A stretch of 47,465 nt of DNA from CAYUIS01 sp964444825 (lineage in GTDB: Bacteria; Chloroflexota; Anaerolineae; B4-G1). The notes beneath the pieces are model-generated. The model did no database searches. It was not told the DNA's origin and saw only the letters and a program-made list of their open reading frames with translations. Within the stretch, counting starts at the first letter, position 1. The number at the start of each line of letters is the position of its first letter. Both the position numbers and the translations under genes were made by a program. The stretch lies in the NCBI GenBank assembly GCA_964444825.1, contig CAYUIS010000021.1:1-47465 (forward strand), given 5' to 3'. This document shows, piece after piece, positions 14,064 through 22,873 of the stretch.

Positions 14064-16993
14064 ACACAAAAATGAAGCAATCACTATCCATCACGCGCAA
14101 AGAGCTGGCGGGGTACTTTGGCTCTCCGATGGCCCTCATCTTTGTGGGTGCGTTCTTGGCGGTCACCCTGTTCTCTTTCTTCTGGGTGGATACGTTTTTC
14201 GCCCGTGGCATCGCCGACATCCGACCGCTCTTTCGCTGGATGCCGTTGCTGATGATATTCCTGGTGGCGGCACTGACGATGCGCCAATGGAGCGAGGAAC
14301 AGCGTTCCGGGACGCTTGAGGTGCTGCTCACGCTGCCCGTCTCCCCCATCCATCTCGTAGTAGGCAAGTTCCTGGCTGTAATGGCGTTGGTCATCGTTGC
14401 CCTGGCACTGACCCTCTTCCTGCCCATCACCATCTCAATGCTGGGCCCCCTCGACTGGGGGCCGGTCTTGGGCGGTTATCTGGCCGCGATCCTGCTAGCC
14501 GCGGCCTACGCCGCTATCGGGCTGTTTGTCTCTTCCCGCACCGACAACCAAATCGTCGCCCTGATCCTGACGGTCTTGTTGTGTCTGCTGTTCTACCTGG
14601 CTGGCTCGGAAGGCGTGACCGAGTTCGTCGGAGACCGCTTCAGTGAAATCCTGCGCGCCATCGGTTCGGGCAGTCGATTCGAATCCATCCAGCGCGGTGT
14701 GATCGACCTTCGCGATCTGGTCTACTATCTTTCTCTCACCGGGGTGTTCCTGACCCTCAACGTATTGGCACTCGATAGCAAAAAGTGGAGCACGGGTGAG
14801 CGCACGCAGCCATACCGCCTCGGGATAACACTGACCACGGTCCTGGTGGCGCTGAACCTGGTGCTCGTAAACGTTTGGGGCTTCCCCCTGCGCGGCCTGC
14901 GACTCGATCTTACGGCACAAAGGGAGTACACCCTCTCTCAGACCACCCGTGATCTGCTGAGCAATCTGCAGGAGCCATTGCTGATCCGGGGATACTTTAG
15001 CGAAAAGACCCATCCGCTGCTGGCCCCGCTGGTCCCCAGCATCCGAGATATGCTAAAGGAGTACGAGGTGGCCTCGGGCGGCATGGTACAACTGGAGATC
15101 ATCGACCCGGCCAAGGACCCCGATATCGAGGCCGAAGCCAACCAGACATATGGCATCCGGCCCTATCCTTTCCAGATAGCCGGACGCTACGAGACCTCGA
15201 TCGTCAACGCCTATTTTAATGTCCTGATCCGCTATGGAGATCAGAACGTGGTCCTCGGTTTTCAAGACCTTATAGAGGTCGAAGCGGGCCGTGACAGCGT
15301 CGACGTGCGCCTCCGTAATCTAGAGTACGACCTGACCAGCTCGATCAAGAAAGCGGTCTATGGTTTCCAGAGTGTGGAGGCCGTGCTGGCTGCCCTTGAG
15401 ACGCCAGCCGAGCTAACGTTGTATGTCACGCAGGACACGTTACCTGAATGGCTAGCCGACGTCCCTCAAACCATCGAACAGGTCGCCCGGGATATTGCCG
15501 ACGAGTCAGGCGGCAAGTTCACATATGCCGTGGTGGATCCAGACGCGCCAGGCAGCCCCATCACGCGGCAGGAGTTGTATGATCTCTACGGACTACAACC
15601 CTTTGCTGTCTCACTATTCTCCCCGGAGAGCTATTACTTTCACATGATCCTGGAGGCCGGTGACCAGGCCCAGGTAGTATATCCCTCCGGTGAAATGGCC
15701 GAGGCGGACGTGCGCACGGCCATCGAATCAGTCCTCAAGCGCGTATCATCCGGCTTCCTTCAGGTAGTTGGTCTTTGGATGCCCCCAGCAGAGCCGACAC
15801 AGGACATGTTCGGCCAGATGCAGCAGCCCCTTTCCAGTTGGCGAGAACTGCAGGATTCCCTGACCCAGGAATATGAGGTCCGCTCCGTGGATCTGAGTAC
15901 CGGGCAGGTACCAGGAGACGTGGACGTATTGATCATCGTGGCGCCTCAGGGTATGACAGACAAGGAGCGCTTTGCCATCGACCAATACCTGATGCGCGGC
16001 GGGTCGATTTTGGTGGCCGGCGGGAACTATGGCATCACCATCGATCAGTTCGCGGGCGGACTAGGCCTCAAGCCGCTTGAAGATGGCCTCCAGGAGATGC
16101 TGGACAGCTACGGCATTCTGGTGGAGGAATCCCTGGTTATGGATCCGCTCAACGAACCTTTCCCAGTGCAAGTTGCCCGGCAGGTGGGTGGTCTCCAGGT
16201 CCAAGAGATCCAGGCCATTGACTACCCCTTCTTTGTGGCGGTCTGGCCCGATGGTATGGCATCAGACAGCCCTATCGTCTCCAACCTCCCCGCCGTAACG
16301 CTGAACTGGACCTCCCCGATCACAATTGACGAAGCGAAGAACGCCGAGCGCCAGGTTACGGAATTGCTCAAGTCCAGCCCAGATTCCTGGACCCAGGCCG
16401 ACACCAATATCCAGCCCGACTTTGATACATACCCGGACTTGGGCTTCCCGGCGGGAGAAAAGAACCAGTCCTACACGTTGGCCGTCTCTGTCCAAGGCGT
16501 GTTTGAGAGCTACTTTAAGGACAAACCCTCTCCCTTCGGTGCAGATGCGTTTGCGGAGGATGCTGGTGAGGCAGACCCAGCTCAGGAGCCCATCGCCGGG
16601 ACCATCGAGGCCTCCCCAGAGACAGCCCGCCTGATCGTTGTCGGCAGCGCAGAGTTCGTGGATGACGTCGTGTTTGATATCTCCTCCCGCCTCACCCGCG
16701 ACCGCTATCTCAACAGTCTGAAACTGATCCAGAACGCGGTAGCCTGGTCTACAGAGGATCTGGAACTGCTCAACATCCGCTCCCGGGGGACGTTCGCGCG
16801 GATGCTCGCGCCAATGACAGAGCGTGAACAGTCGTTCTGGGAGGGGGCAAACTATGTCGCCGCCCTGCTGGCGCTAGCCGTCATCGGCGTTGTGTGGAAC
16901 ACACAACGCAAGAATGAACAACCAATGGAATTGTTGTTGCCACAGGCTGACTCAGCGCCAGCCCAAGGGGCAGAACAAGAGGTGGAACAATGA
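14060..16993 (+). CDS. ABC-2 permease fused to a GldG-type extracytoplasmic domain
   Basis: 977 aa from a GTG overlapping the ATPase stop. The first 260 residues contain six or so membrane segments of an ABC-2 permease (GldF-like), including the conserved RSGTLEVLLTLPVS loop. The part from about 290 to 930 is a GldG-like extracytoplasmic region related to intraflagellar-transport-type (IFT52-like) folds, and a last membrane helix (about 932-950) is followed by a Q/E-rich tail. In gliding Bacteroidetes GldF and GldG are separate proteins, so this is a natural fusion of the two. Substrate unknown. The following gene overlaps by ATGA. Confidence 0.85.
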   Translation: MNTKMKQSLSITRKELAGYFGSPMALIFVGAFLAVTLFSFFWVDTFFARGIADIRPLFRWMPLLMIFLVAALTMRQWSEEQRSGTLEVLLTLPVSPIHLVVGKFLAVMALVIVALALTLFLPITISMLGPLDWGPVLGGYLAAILLAAAYAAIGLFVSSRTDNQIVALILTVLLCLLFYLAGSEGVTEFVGDRFSEILRAIGSGSRFESIQRGVIDLRDLVYYLSLTGVFLTLNVLALDSKKWSTGERTQPYRLGITLTTVLVALNLVLVNVWGFPLRGLRLDLTAQREYTLSQTTRDLLSNLQEPLLIRGYFSEKTHPLLAPLVPSIRDMLKEYEVASGGMVQLEIIDPAKDPDIEAEANQTYGIRPYPFQIAGRYETSIVNAYFNVLIRYGDQNVVLGFQDLIEVEAGRDSVDVRLRNLEYDLTSSIKKAVYGFQSVEAVLAALETPAELTLYVTQDTLPEWLADVPQTIEQVARDIADESGGKFTYAVVDPDAPGSPITRQELYDLYGLQPFAVSLFSPESYYFHMILEAGDQAQVVYPSGEMAEADVRTAIESVLKRVSSGFLQVVGLWMPPAEPTQDMFGQMQQPLSSWRELQDSLTQEYEVRSVDLSTGQVPGDVDVLIIVAPQGMTDKERFAIDQYLMRGGSILVAGGNYGITIDQFAGGLGLKPLEDGLQEMLDSYGILVEESLVMDPLNEPFPVQVARQVGGLQVQEIQAIDYPFFVAVWPDGMASDSPIVSNLPAVTLNWTSPITIDEAKNAERQVTELLKSSPDSWTQADTNIQPDFDTYPDLGFPAGEKNQSYTLAVSVQGVFESYFKDKPSPFGADAFAEDAGEADPAQEPIAGTIEASPETARLIVVGSAEFVDDVVFDISSRLTRDRYLNSLKLIQNAVAWSTEDLELLNIRSRGTFARMLAPMTEREQSFWEGANYVAALLALAVIGVVWNTQRKNEQPMELLLPQADSAPAQGAEQEVEQ

Positions 16994-17973
16994 CCAAACG
17001 ACACAATCAAATCCTGGCCGGCCTCCTAGTCATCCAGACTATCCTGAGCGTCGTCGTCTTCTGGCCAAGGCCGACATCGGCCGTCGAAAGCGAGCCCCTC
17101 TTCCCTGCCCTCGTGAATGGGAACGGGGCCAGTGATATCGTTGCTCTGACCATCACTGACAGTGAGGGTAATACAACCACGTTGCGGCGAGTCACGGGGA
17201 ATTGGGTATTGCCCGATGCCGATGACTATCCAGCTCAGGAGAGCAAGATCACGCCGCTACTGGAGAAAATCGTGGCACTCGACACGAGCCGTCTGGTAAC
17301 CCGCACCGATACGAGCCACAAGAGGCTCCAGGTGGACGTGGATGACTTTGTGCGTCGTATCGAGTTCGAGACAGTCGAAGGAGCGAAGCACACGCTCTAT
17401 CTGGGCTCCTCGCCTCAGTACGGCGCTACCCACTTCCGATTGGATGACCAGAGCGAGACCTTCTTGACCAACGAGATCACCTCCTGGGACGCAAACGGTA
17501 CACCCTCCTCCTGGGTAGATACTACCTACCTGAATATACCCCAGGATCAGGTCACCAAATGGACGCTGGAGAACGCTAGCGGCATTTTCATCTTCACCAA
17601 GGCCGAGGAGGGCAACTGGACGATGGACGGACTGGCAGAAGACGAAACGCTGGCAGAGACAGGGGTTACCGCCGCGCTTCGGCAGGCCGTGTTCCTCAAT
17701 CTGACCATACCCTTGGGTACGGAAGAGCTGGCAACCTACGGGATGGACGAACCCAAAGCTGTGGCCACGATCGAGACAGCCGACCAGGTGGTCACTTTGC
17801 GCGTCGGAGCCCAGAATCCCGACGACAACAGCTATACGGTCATCTCGTCCGAGTCTCCCTTCTACGTGCAAGTGTCCGAGTTCAGCGTGCGAAACCTGGT
17901 AGAGAACACACGTGACGATTTCCTCGAGGTGCCGCCCACACCGACGCCTGAGGAAACCACCGACGCGGAATAG
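16990..17973 (+). CDS. DUF4340 domain protein
   Basis: 327 aa with one N-terminal membrane anchor or uncleaved signal (about 8-26) and an extracytoplasmic beta-rich domain with repeated WVLPD / NWTMDG-type strands typical of DUF4340. It ends in a P/T/E-rich tail. No catalytic residues are recognisable and the molecular role of the family is unknown. It overlaps the permease fusion by four bases (ATGA). Such proteins commonly accompany GldG-type transporters, which is consistent with a partner subunit here. About 110 nt without clear signals separate it from the next gene. Confidence 0.85.
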   Translation: MTKRHNQILAGLLVIQTILSVVVFWPRPTSAVESEPLFPALVNGNGASDIVALTITDSEGNTTTLRRVTGNWVLPDADDYPAQESKITPLLEKIVALDTSRLVTRTDTSHKRLQVDVDDFVRRIEFETVEGAKHTLYLGSSPQYGATHFRLDDQSETFLTNEITSWDANGTPSSWVDTTYLNIPQDQVTKWTLENASGIFIFTKAEEGNWTMDGLAEDETLAETGVTAALRQAVFLNLTIPLGTEELATYGMDEPKAVATIETADQVVTLRVGAQNPDDNSYTVISSESPFYVQVSEFSVRNLVENTRDDFLEVPPTPTPEETTDAE

Positions 17974-18082
17974 CCAGTCTGCTTTGGAGAACGAGAGGAC
18001 ACGCATCACGGCGGAGGACGTGAAAGACAGGAGCTTTTTCCAGGAATTCCATTTTGCACGTCACGCATCTGCTGGCACACCT

Positions 18083-18844
18083 ATGATGAAAAGACGAACC
18101 ACTTTTGTCGCAGTCCTGCTTCTCGCGTTGGCGGGATGTGCATCCCAGACCACCTCTGGGGCGCCAGTGGCGGAGGCTAACCAACTCTATCAGATGGGGC
18201 GATTTTCTGAAGCCGCTGCCGAGTACCAAGCGCTGGTGGACGCCGGAATAGAGGATGGGACGGTATACTATAACCTGGGCAACGCTCATTTCAAGAATGG
18301 GGACCTGGGCCGCGCGATTCTCAACTATCGCCGTGGGCAGCGACTGCTGCCCCGCGATCCAGACGTAGCCGCCAACCTCGAACTAGCTCGCGCCCAGACC
18401 ATCGATCGTCTAGAGGTCGGTGATGGTGACACACTGGTGTCTCTTGCACGACGCGTGCTCATAGAATGGACGACACTGGACGAAGTCACCGCCATCACAA
18501 TGGGGCTGTGGGTGGCGCTGTGTACTCTGACCGTGGCTGCGATTCTCTGGCCAGGCGGTCGCCGGGCGTTACGCTATGGGATTGGCGTGATAGCAGTGCT
18601 GTGTTTTTTGGGGTTGCTCTCTGCTGGTATCCGTCTGGCGGAGGCACGCGGCAGTAGCCCAGCCGTTGTCATAGTGCCAAGTGTGGAAGTACGCAGCGGC
18701 CCCGGTGTGGATTACCTCACCGAATTCTCGCTGCACGCCGGAGCGGAGATCCATGTGATCGAGGAACGCGACAAGTGGGTGCGTATTGCTCTCCCGGGAG
18801 GACTTCAGGGCTGGGCATCAAGTGAAGCAGTGGAGAAGCTATGA
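18083..18844 (+). CDS. TPR lipoprotein with SH3 domain (BatE-like)
   Basis: 253 aa. A lipoprotein signal (lipobox LALAGC) leads to two TPR repeats (about 35-105), a pair of membrane helices (about 130-150 and 160-178) and a C-terminal bacterial SH3 domain (VEVRSGPGVDYLTEF ... WVRIALPGGLQGW). The frame is open upstream to 17912, but the start is set at the tandem ATGs at 18083/18086 because the signal peptide begins there. No strong SD is seen. BatE proteins have this TPR-membrane-SH3 order. The stop overlaps the moxR start by ATGA, so it is coupled with the ATPase. Confidence 0.85.
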   Translation: MMKRRTTFVAVLLLALAGCASQTTSGAPVAEANQLYQMGRFSEAAAEYQALVDAGIEDGTVYYNLGNAHFKNGDLGRAILNYRRGQRLLPRDPDVAANLELARAQTIDRLEVGDGDTLVSLARRVLIEWTTLDEVTAITMGLWVALCTLTVAAILWPGGRRALRYGIGVIAVLCFLGLLSAGIRLAEARGSSPAVVIVPSVEVRSGPGVDYLTEFSLHAGAEIHVIEERDKWVRIALPGGLQGWASSEAVEKL

Positions 18845-19830
18845 AGAGAACAATTCAAGAGATCAACGAACAGGTACGACAGGAAGCTGTCTTTGTCCAG
18901 GATTTACTGGCAGAGATCAGAAAGGTCATTGTCGGGCAGGATCGACTGATTCAACGGTTGTTGATCGGACTGCTGGCCGACGGCCATGTCCTCATCGAAG
19001 GCGTGCCCGGGCTGGCCAAGACGCTGGCCGTCAAGACGCTCTCCGAAGCTATCCAGGCCAGCTTCCGGCGCATCCAGTTCACGCCCGATCTACTGCCCGC
19101 CGACCTCGTCGGTACGCAGATCTACAACCCACGCACCGGCGAGTTCACTTCACGCCCGGGGCCGATATTCGCCAACCTGATCCTAGCTGACGAAATCAAC
19201 CGTGCCCCACCCAAAGTGCAGAGTGCGCTGCTGGAGGCAATGCAGGAGCGCCAGGTGACCATCGGCGATGCGACTTATCCGCTGGATGCGCCATTCCTGG
19301 TTCTGGCGACGCAGAATCCGATCGAACAGGAGGGGACTTATCCCCTCCCTGAGGCACAGGTCGACCGCTTTATGCTCAAGGTGGTGATCACCTACCCAAA
19401 CCGGGACGAAGAGCGGGAGATCCTGCGGCGCATGACAGGCCAGCCAATTCCACCGGTGGACCCCGTGATCACGCCGGCCCAGATTCTGCACGCCCGTGAC
19501 GTCGCGCGCGGTATTTACATAGACCCGAAAATCCAGGAATACGTGCTCGATCTCGTATTCGCTACCCGCGAGCCGGAGGGCCACGAACTGGCCGATCTGC
19601 GCCAGTTGATCGCCTACGGCGCATCACCCCGGGCCACGATCTACCTGATTACCGCTGCCAAGGCTCACGCCTTTCTGCAGGGACGCGGCTACGTGACCCC
19701 GGACGACGTGAAGCAGGTGGCTACAGATGTGCTGCAACACCGCATCATCGTCAGCTACGAAGCCGAGGCCGAGGAAATTGGGAGCGCCGACCTGGTGCAA
19801 CAGATCCTGGATCACGTAGAGGTGCCATAG
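18841..19830 (+). CDS. MoxR-family AAA+ ATPase
   Basis: 329 aa. Walker A GVPGLAKT (54-61), Walker B LILADE (113-118), the MoxR signature EINRAPPKVQSALLEAMQE and the sensor region TQNPIEQEGTYPLPEAQ(V)DRF are all present, and a C-terminal lid domain completes it. MoxR ATPases act as chaperones that load metals or mature VWA-protein partners, using ATP in the cytoplasm. Here it is flanked by the TPR/SH3 lipoprotein (overlap ATGA) and the DUF58 gene (1-nt gap), the usual MoxR-DUF58 pairing. All ATPase residues look intact. Confidence 0.95.
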   Translation: MKRTIQEINEQVRQEAVFVQDLLAEIRKVIVGQDRLIQRLLIGLLADGHVLIEGVPGLAKTLAVKTLSEAIQASFRRIQFTPDLLPADLVGTQIYNPRTGEFTSRPGPIFANLILADEINRAPPKVQSALLEAMQERQVTIGDATYPLDAPFLVLATQNPIEQEGTYPLPEAQVDRFMLKVVITYPNRDEEREILRRMTGQPIPPVDPVITPAQILHARDVARGIYIDPKIQEYVLDLVFATREPEGHELADLRQLIAYGASPRATIYLITAAKAHAFLQGRGYVTPDDVKQVATDVLQHRIIVSYEAEAEEIGSADLVQQILDHVEVP

Positions 19831-19831
19831 T

Positions 19832-20737
19832 TTGCTGTCGCCTGAGATCATCCACACCATCCGCCACATTGAGATCCGCACACGCCATCTGGTAAACGAC
19901 AGCTTTGCTGGAGAGTATCAGGCGATTTTCAAAGGGCGGGGGATGGAATTCGACGAGGTGCGTGAATACCAGCCCGGCGACGAGGTACGATCCATTGACT
20001 GGAACGTCACGGCGCGTATGGGCACGCCATTCGTCAAGCGCTACGTCGAAGAGCGCGAATTAACGGTGATGTTGGCCTTCGATGCCAGCGCGTCAGGCCT
20101 ATTCGGTACTGCGGAACGCTTCAAGCGCGAGCTGGCTGCTGAGCTGGGAGCGGTGCTCGCTTTCTCAGCGATCACCAACAACGACAAAGTGGGATTGCTG
20201 TCCTTCACCGACCAGATCGAACTGCACATTCCTCCGCGTAAGGGGCGGCGTCATGTCCTGCGTCTCATCCGTGATTTGCTGGCGTTCCAACCGGTAGGGA
20301 GTGGCACCGACATCACCCTAGCCCTCGACCACCTGAACCACACGCTCAAACGACGGGCCATCGTCTTTCTCATCTCCGACTTCCTACTGCCTTACGATCG
20401 CGCCGACTTTTCGCGGGACTATGGGCGCGCGTTGATGATCACAAACCGTCGTCACGACCTGGTTGCAGTTTCCATCACTGACCCCCGCGAAATCGCATGG
20501 CCTGACGTAGGGCTGGCTGTGCTGGAGGATGCAGAGACTGGAAGTCGGCTGTGGGTGGACAGCGGCAGCCCGACGTGGCGACAGGCTTTCGCCAGGGAGA
20601 CAGTCGCACGACACGCCACGCGCGACGAGGCTTTCAGCAGAGCCCAAGTGGATCACATCAAGGTCACCGTGGGTGAAGACTATGCCGAGCCACTGCTGGC
20701 CTTCTTCAAAGCCCGCGCCCATCGTTGGCGACGGTGA
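19832..20737 (+). CDS. DUF58 domain protein (VWA-like MoxR partner)
   Basis: 301 aa. The diagnostic DUF58 core is visible: GRGMEFDEVREYQPGDEVRSIDWN at about residues 35-58, followed by FVKRYVEERELTVML and a VWA-like fold with DASASG at about 89-94. The TTG start at 19832 lies one base after the moxR stop and implies translational coupling; no ATG fits better. DUF58 proteins are routinely the partner encoded after MoxR and are thought to be its substrate or adaptor. No membrane segment is present, so it should be cytoplasmic. Confidence 0.9.
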   Translation: MLSPEIIHTIRHIEIRTRHLVNDSFAGEYQAIFKGRGMEFDEVREYQPGDEVRSIDWNVTARMGTPFVKRYVEERELTVMLAFDASASGLFGTAERFKRELAAELGAVLAFSAITNNDKVGLLSFTDQIELHIPPRKGRRHVLRLIRDLLAFQPVGSGTDITLALDHLNHTLKRRAIVFLISDFLLPYDRADFSRDYGRALMITNRRHDLVAVSITDPREIAWPDVGLAVLEDAETGSRLWVDSGSPTWRQAFARETVARHATRDEAFSRAQVDHIKVTVGEDYAEPLLAFFKARAHRWRR

Positions 20738-20768
20738 GGCGCATCACAAATCTCGCGAATTCACACGC

Positions 20769-21818
20769 ATGCCAGTCGCGTCGAACAGGAAAGCCAAACC
20801 CATCGTGGCAAAATTACCTGCAGTCGTATGCCTAGTTTGTCTACTTGTGTTTCCCGCCATCCAGGTCCTGGCACAGGACCCGGTCATAGCCTTCTGGGAA
20901 ACCGATGAACCGCCCGAGGGAGGCTGGACGGTAGGTGATCCGATACCGCTGCGGCTGCAGGCCATCCACACCGCTGACTCTGAGGTTGTACTGCCAGAAC
21001 TGCCTGAGCAGTGGGGCGCGTTCGAAATACTGGATCAGTCGCTGCTGGATCCCGTAACAAATGTGGACGGTAGCGTCAGCGCTACCCGCAAAGTCAGCGC
21101 CGTGCTATGGGCACCGGGTGAGCACGAGACCCCGCCGCTCACCGTCCGGTATCGGGATGCCGACGGCGAGCTCCACCAGGCGCCTGTCGCTCCCATCTCG
21201 ATCACCGTCGTCAGCGTACTGCCACAGGGCAACGAAGGAAGCAGCGGTATAGAGGAGCGCGACCTCAAGCCCCAGGCATCACTCCCCAGCCCCCCCCTGT
21301 GGCCATGGGTCCTCGGGGGTATATTCATCGCCACGCTGTTGTTCTTCGTGGGACGATGGCTATTCCGCCAGCTACGACGGCGCAGAGGGATTGAGCCTGC
21401 AACTTCAGAACCGGCGGACGACCGCTTTCCAGAAGAGATTGCTTACAAAGAGCTAGACCGCATATCGGCACTGAATCTGCCTGCTCAAAGCGAGTTCAAG
21501 CACCACTACACCCTTGTCACCGCCTGTATGCGCACATATCTCGAAGGTATATACGGTATCCCGGCTATGGATCAAACCACCAGCGAACTCATGGCTGCAT
21601 TGCGCCGCACACGGGTGGACGGCGAGGCAACCAGACGATTGGGCGCTCTGCTCGAGGAGGCGGATCTGATAAAGTTCGCCAAACTTGTTCCATCCATTGA
21701 GCAAGCCTTTGCCTCGGTCCTTCAGGCTCGAGACCTGGTAGACATCACCAAACCCCATCGCACGCCAGCGGACGAGTCACATGAAGAGATCGTGAAGGCT
21801 ACTGTGGACAACGCATAG
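20769..21818 (+). CDS. BatD-like membrane-anchored protein (DUF4381-like C-terminus)
   Basis: 349 aa. Signal peptide (about 10-35, ending near VLAQD), a single Ig-like extracytoplasmic domain (about 36-165), one membrane helix (about 180-200) and a cytoplasmic helical domain with LPAQSEFKHHYTLVTACMRTYL, characteristic of small Bat-operon anchors. ATG 20769 is the only sensible start, although no SD precedes it and longer in-frame extensions run through the DUF58 gene. It looks like a reduced BatD, matching the C-terminal domain of the 614-aa protein at 11240. It is followed after one base by the second VWA gene. Confidence 0.78.
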   Translation: MPVASNRKAKPIVAKLPAVVCLVCLLVFPAIQVLAQDPVIAFWETDEPPEGGWTVGDPIPLRLQAIHTADSEVVLPELPEQWGAFEILDQSLLDPVTNVDGSVSATRKVSAVLWAPGEHETPPLTVRYRDADGELHQAPVAPISITVVSVLPQGNEGSSGIEERDLKPQASLPSPPLWPWVLGGIFIATLLFFVGRWLFRQLRRRRGIEPATSEPADDRFPEEIAYKELDRISALNLPAQSEFKHHYTLVTACMRTYLEGIYGIPAMDQTTSELMAALRRTRVDGEATRRLGALLEEADLIKFAKLVPSIEQAFASVLQARDLVDITKPHRTPADESHEEIVKATVDNA

Positions 21819-21819
21819 T

Positions 21820-22815
21820 ATGCTCCGATTCGCACACCCCTGGATTCTGCTAGGCCTGGCCATCGTTCCCGCGCTGGCCTGGTGGCTGTGGAGCAGGGAA
21901 CGCTCAACCACGCTCCAGTACTCTGATCTGCGCCTTGTACGTGGTTTGCCCAGGTCTACGAGACTGCAGGTGCGCTGGTTGCCCAGCGCTCTGAGGCTGT
22001 TGGTATTGGCACTTCTGGTCATAGCAGCAGCCCGTCCCCAGGCCAGCCGTCAGACGGAGATCGTTCGTGGCGAGGGCGTGGATATCATCCTGGCATTGGA
22101 TATCTCTGGGAGCATGGCGGCGCTGGACTTTGAGCCGGAGAATCGATTGGAAGCCGCCAAGCAGGTCATCAAGACGTTCATTGAGGAGCGGCGCTACGAT
22201 CGGATCGGGTTAGTGGTCTTTGCCCAGGAGGCCTTCAGCCAATCGCCTCCCACCTTTGACTACGATGTGTTGCGCCAATTGCTCGACGAGATAGCGCTGG
22301 CACCTGACCTGGGACTGGACGACGGTACCGCCATCGGTATGGGACTGGTCCAGGCTGCTGGGATGCTCCAAGAGAGCGACGCCAAGAGCCGCGTCATCAT
22401 TTTGCTCACCGATGGCGTCAACAACGCTGGGCAGATCGACCCACTGACCGCCGCCCAGGCCGCCGCCGCGTTGGACATCAAGGTGTACACGATCGGTATG
22501 GGACGACCGGGTCAGGTGCCCTTCCCTGTTAACGACCCACTGTTCGGTCGGACGACGCGTTTGATCGAGAGCGAAATCGACGAGGATACATTGCAGCGTA
22601 TCGCCGAAACGACCAATGCGACATACTTCCGGGCTACGGACACATCAGGGTTGCACCAGATCTATGAGGAGATCAACCGAATGGAGAAATCCGAAGTAGA
22701 GCTACAGGTATTCACCCGGTATAAGGAGCTGGCGGGATGGGTACTGTTCCCAGCATTGGGGTTACTGGTAATAGATATGGTTCTCCGGTATACTTGGTTC
22801 CGCACGTTGCCATAG
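21820..22815 (+). CDS. Membrane-anchored VWA domain protein, BatA-like
   Basis: 331 aa with the BatA layout: two N-terminal membrane segments (about 7-24 and 55-72), a VWA domain (about 85-290) and a C-terminal membrane helix (about 305-322). The MIDAS site is complete: D94-x-S96-x-S98, T170 in DDGTAIG and D198 in LLTDGVNN, unlike the first VWA protein, which has serine for threonine. It is the last gene of the cluster. No SD is visible; the start lies one base after the previous stop, so translation is probably coupled. Confidence 0.9.
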   Translation: MLRFAHPWILLGLAIVPALAWWLWSRERSTTLQYSDLRLVRGLPRSTRLQVRWLPSALRLLVLALLVIAAARPQASRQTEIVRGEGVDIILALDISGSMAALDFEPENRLEAAKQVIKTFIEERRYDRIGLVVFAQEAFSQSPPTFDYDVLRQLLDEIALAPDLGLDDGTAIGMGLVQAAGMLQESDAKSRVIILLTDGVNNAGQIDPLTAAQAAAALDIKVYTIGMGRPGQVPFPVNDPLFGRTTRLIESEIDEDTLQRIAETTNATYFRATDTSGLHQIYEEINRMEKSEVELQVFTRYKELAGWVLFPALGLLVIDMVLRYTWFRTLP

Positions 22816-22820
22816 CGCGT

Positions 22821-22850
22821 CCGGCGCATGCAAGGGTTGAGATGCGCTGG
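22821..22850. terminator. Hairpin after the second VWA gene
   Basis: CCGGCGCAT (22821-22829) pairs with ATGCGCTGG (22842-22850) at eight of nine positions with a 12-nt loop. It sits between the VWA stop and the hydantoinase SD. No U-run follows, so it may be a weak terminator or a leader structure of the next gene. Confidence 0.3.
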
Positions 22851-22873
22851 CGCTGTTTGAAAGGAGAGCGCGT

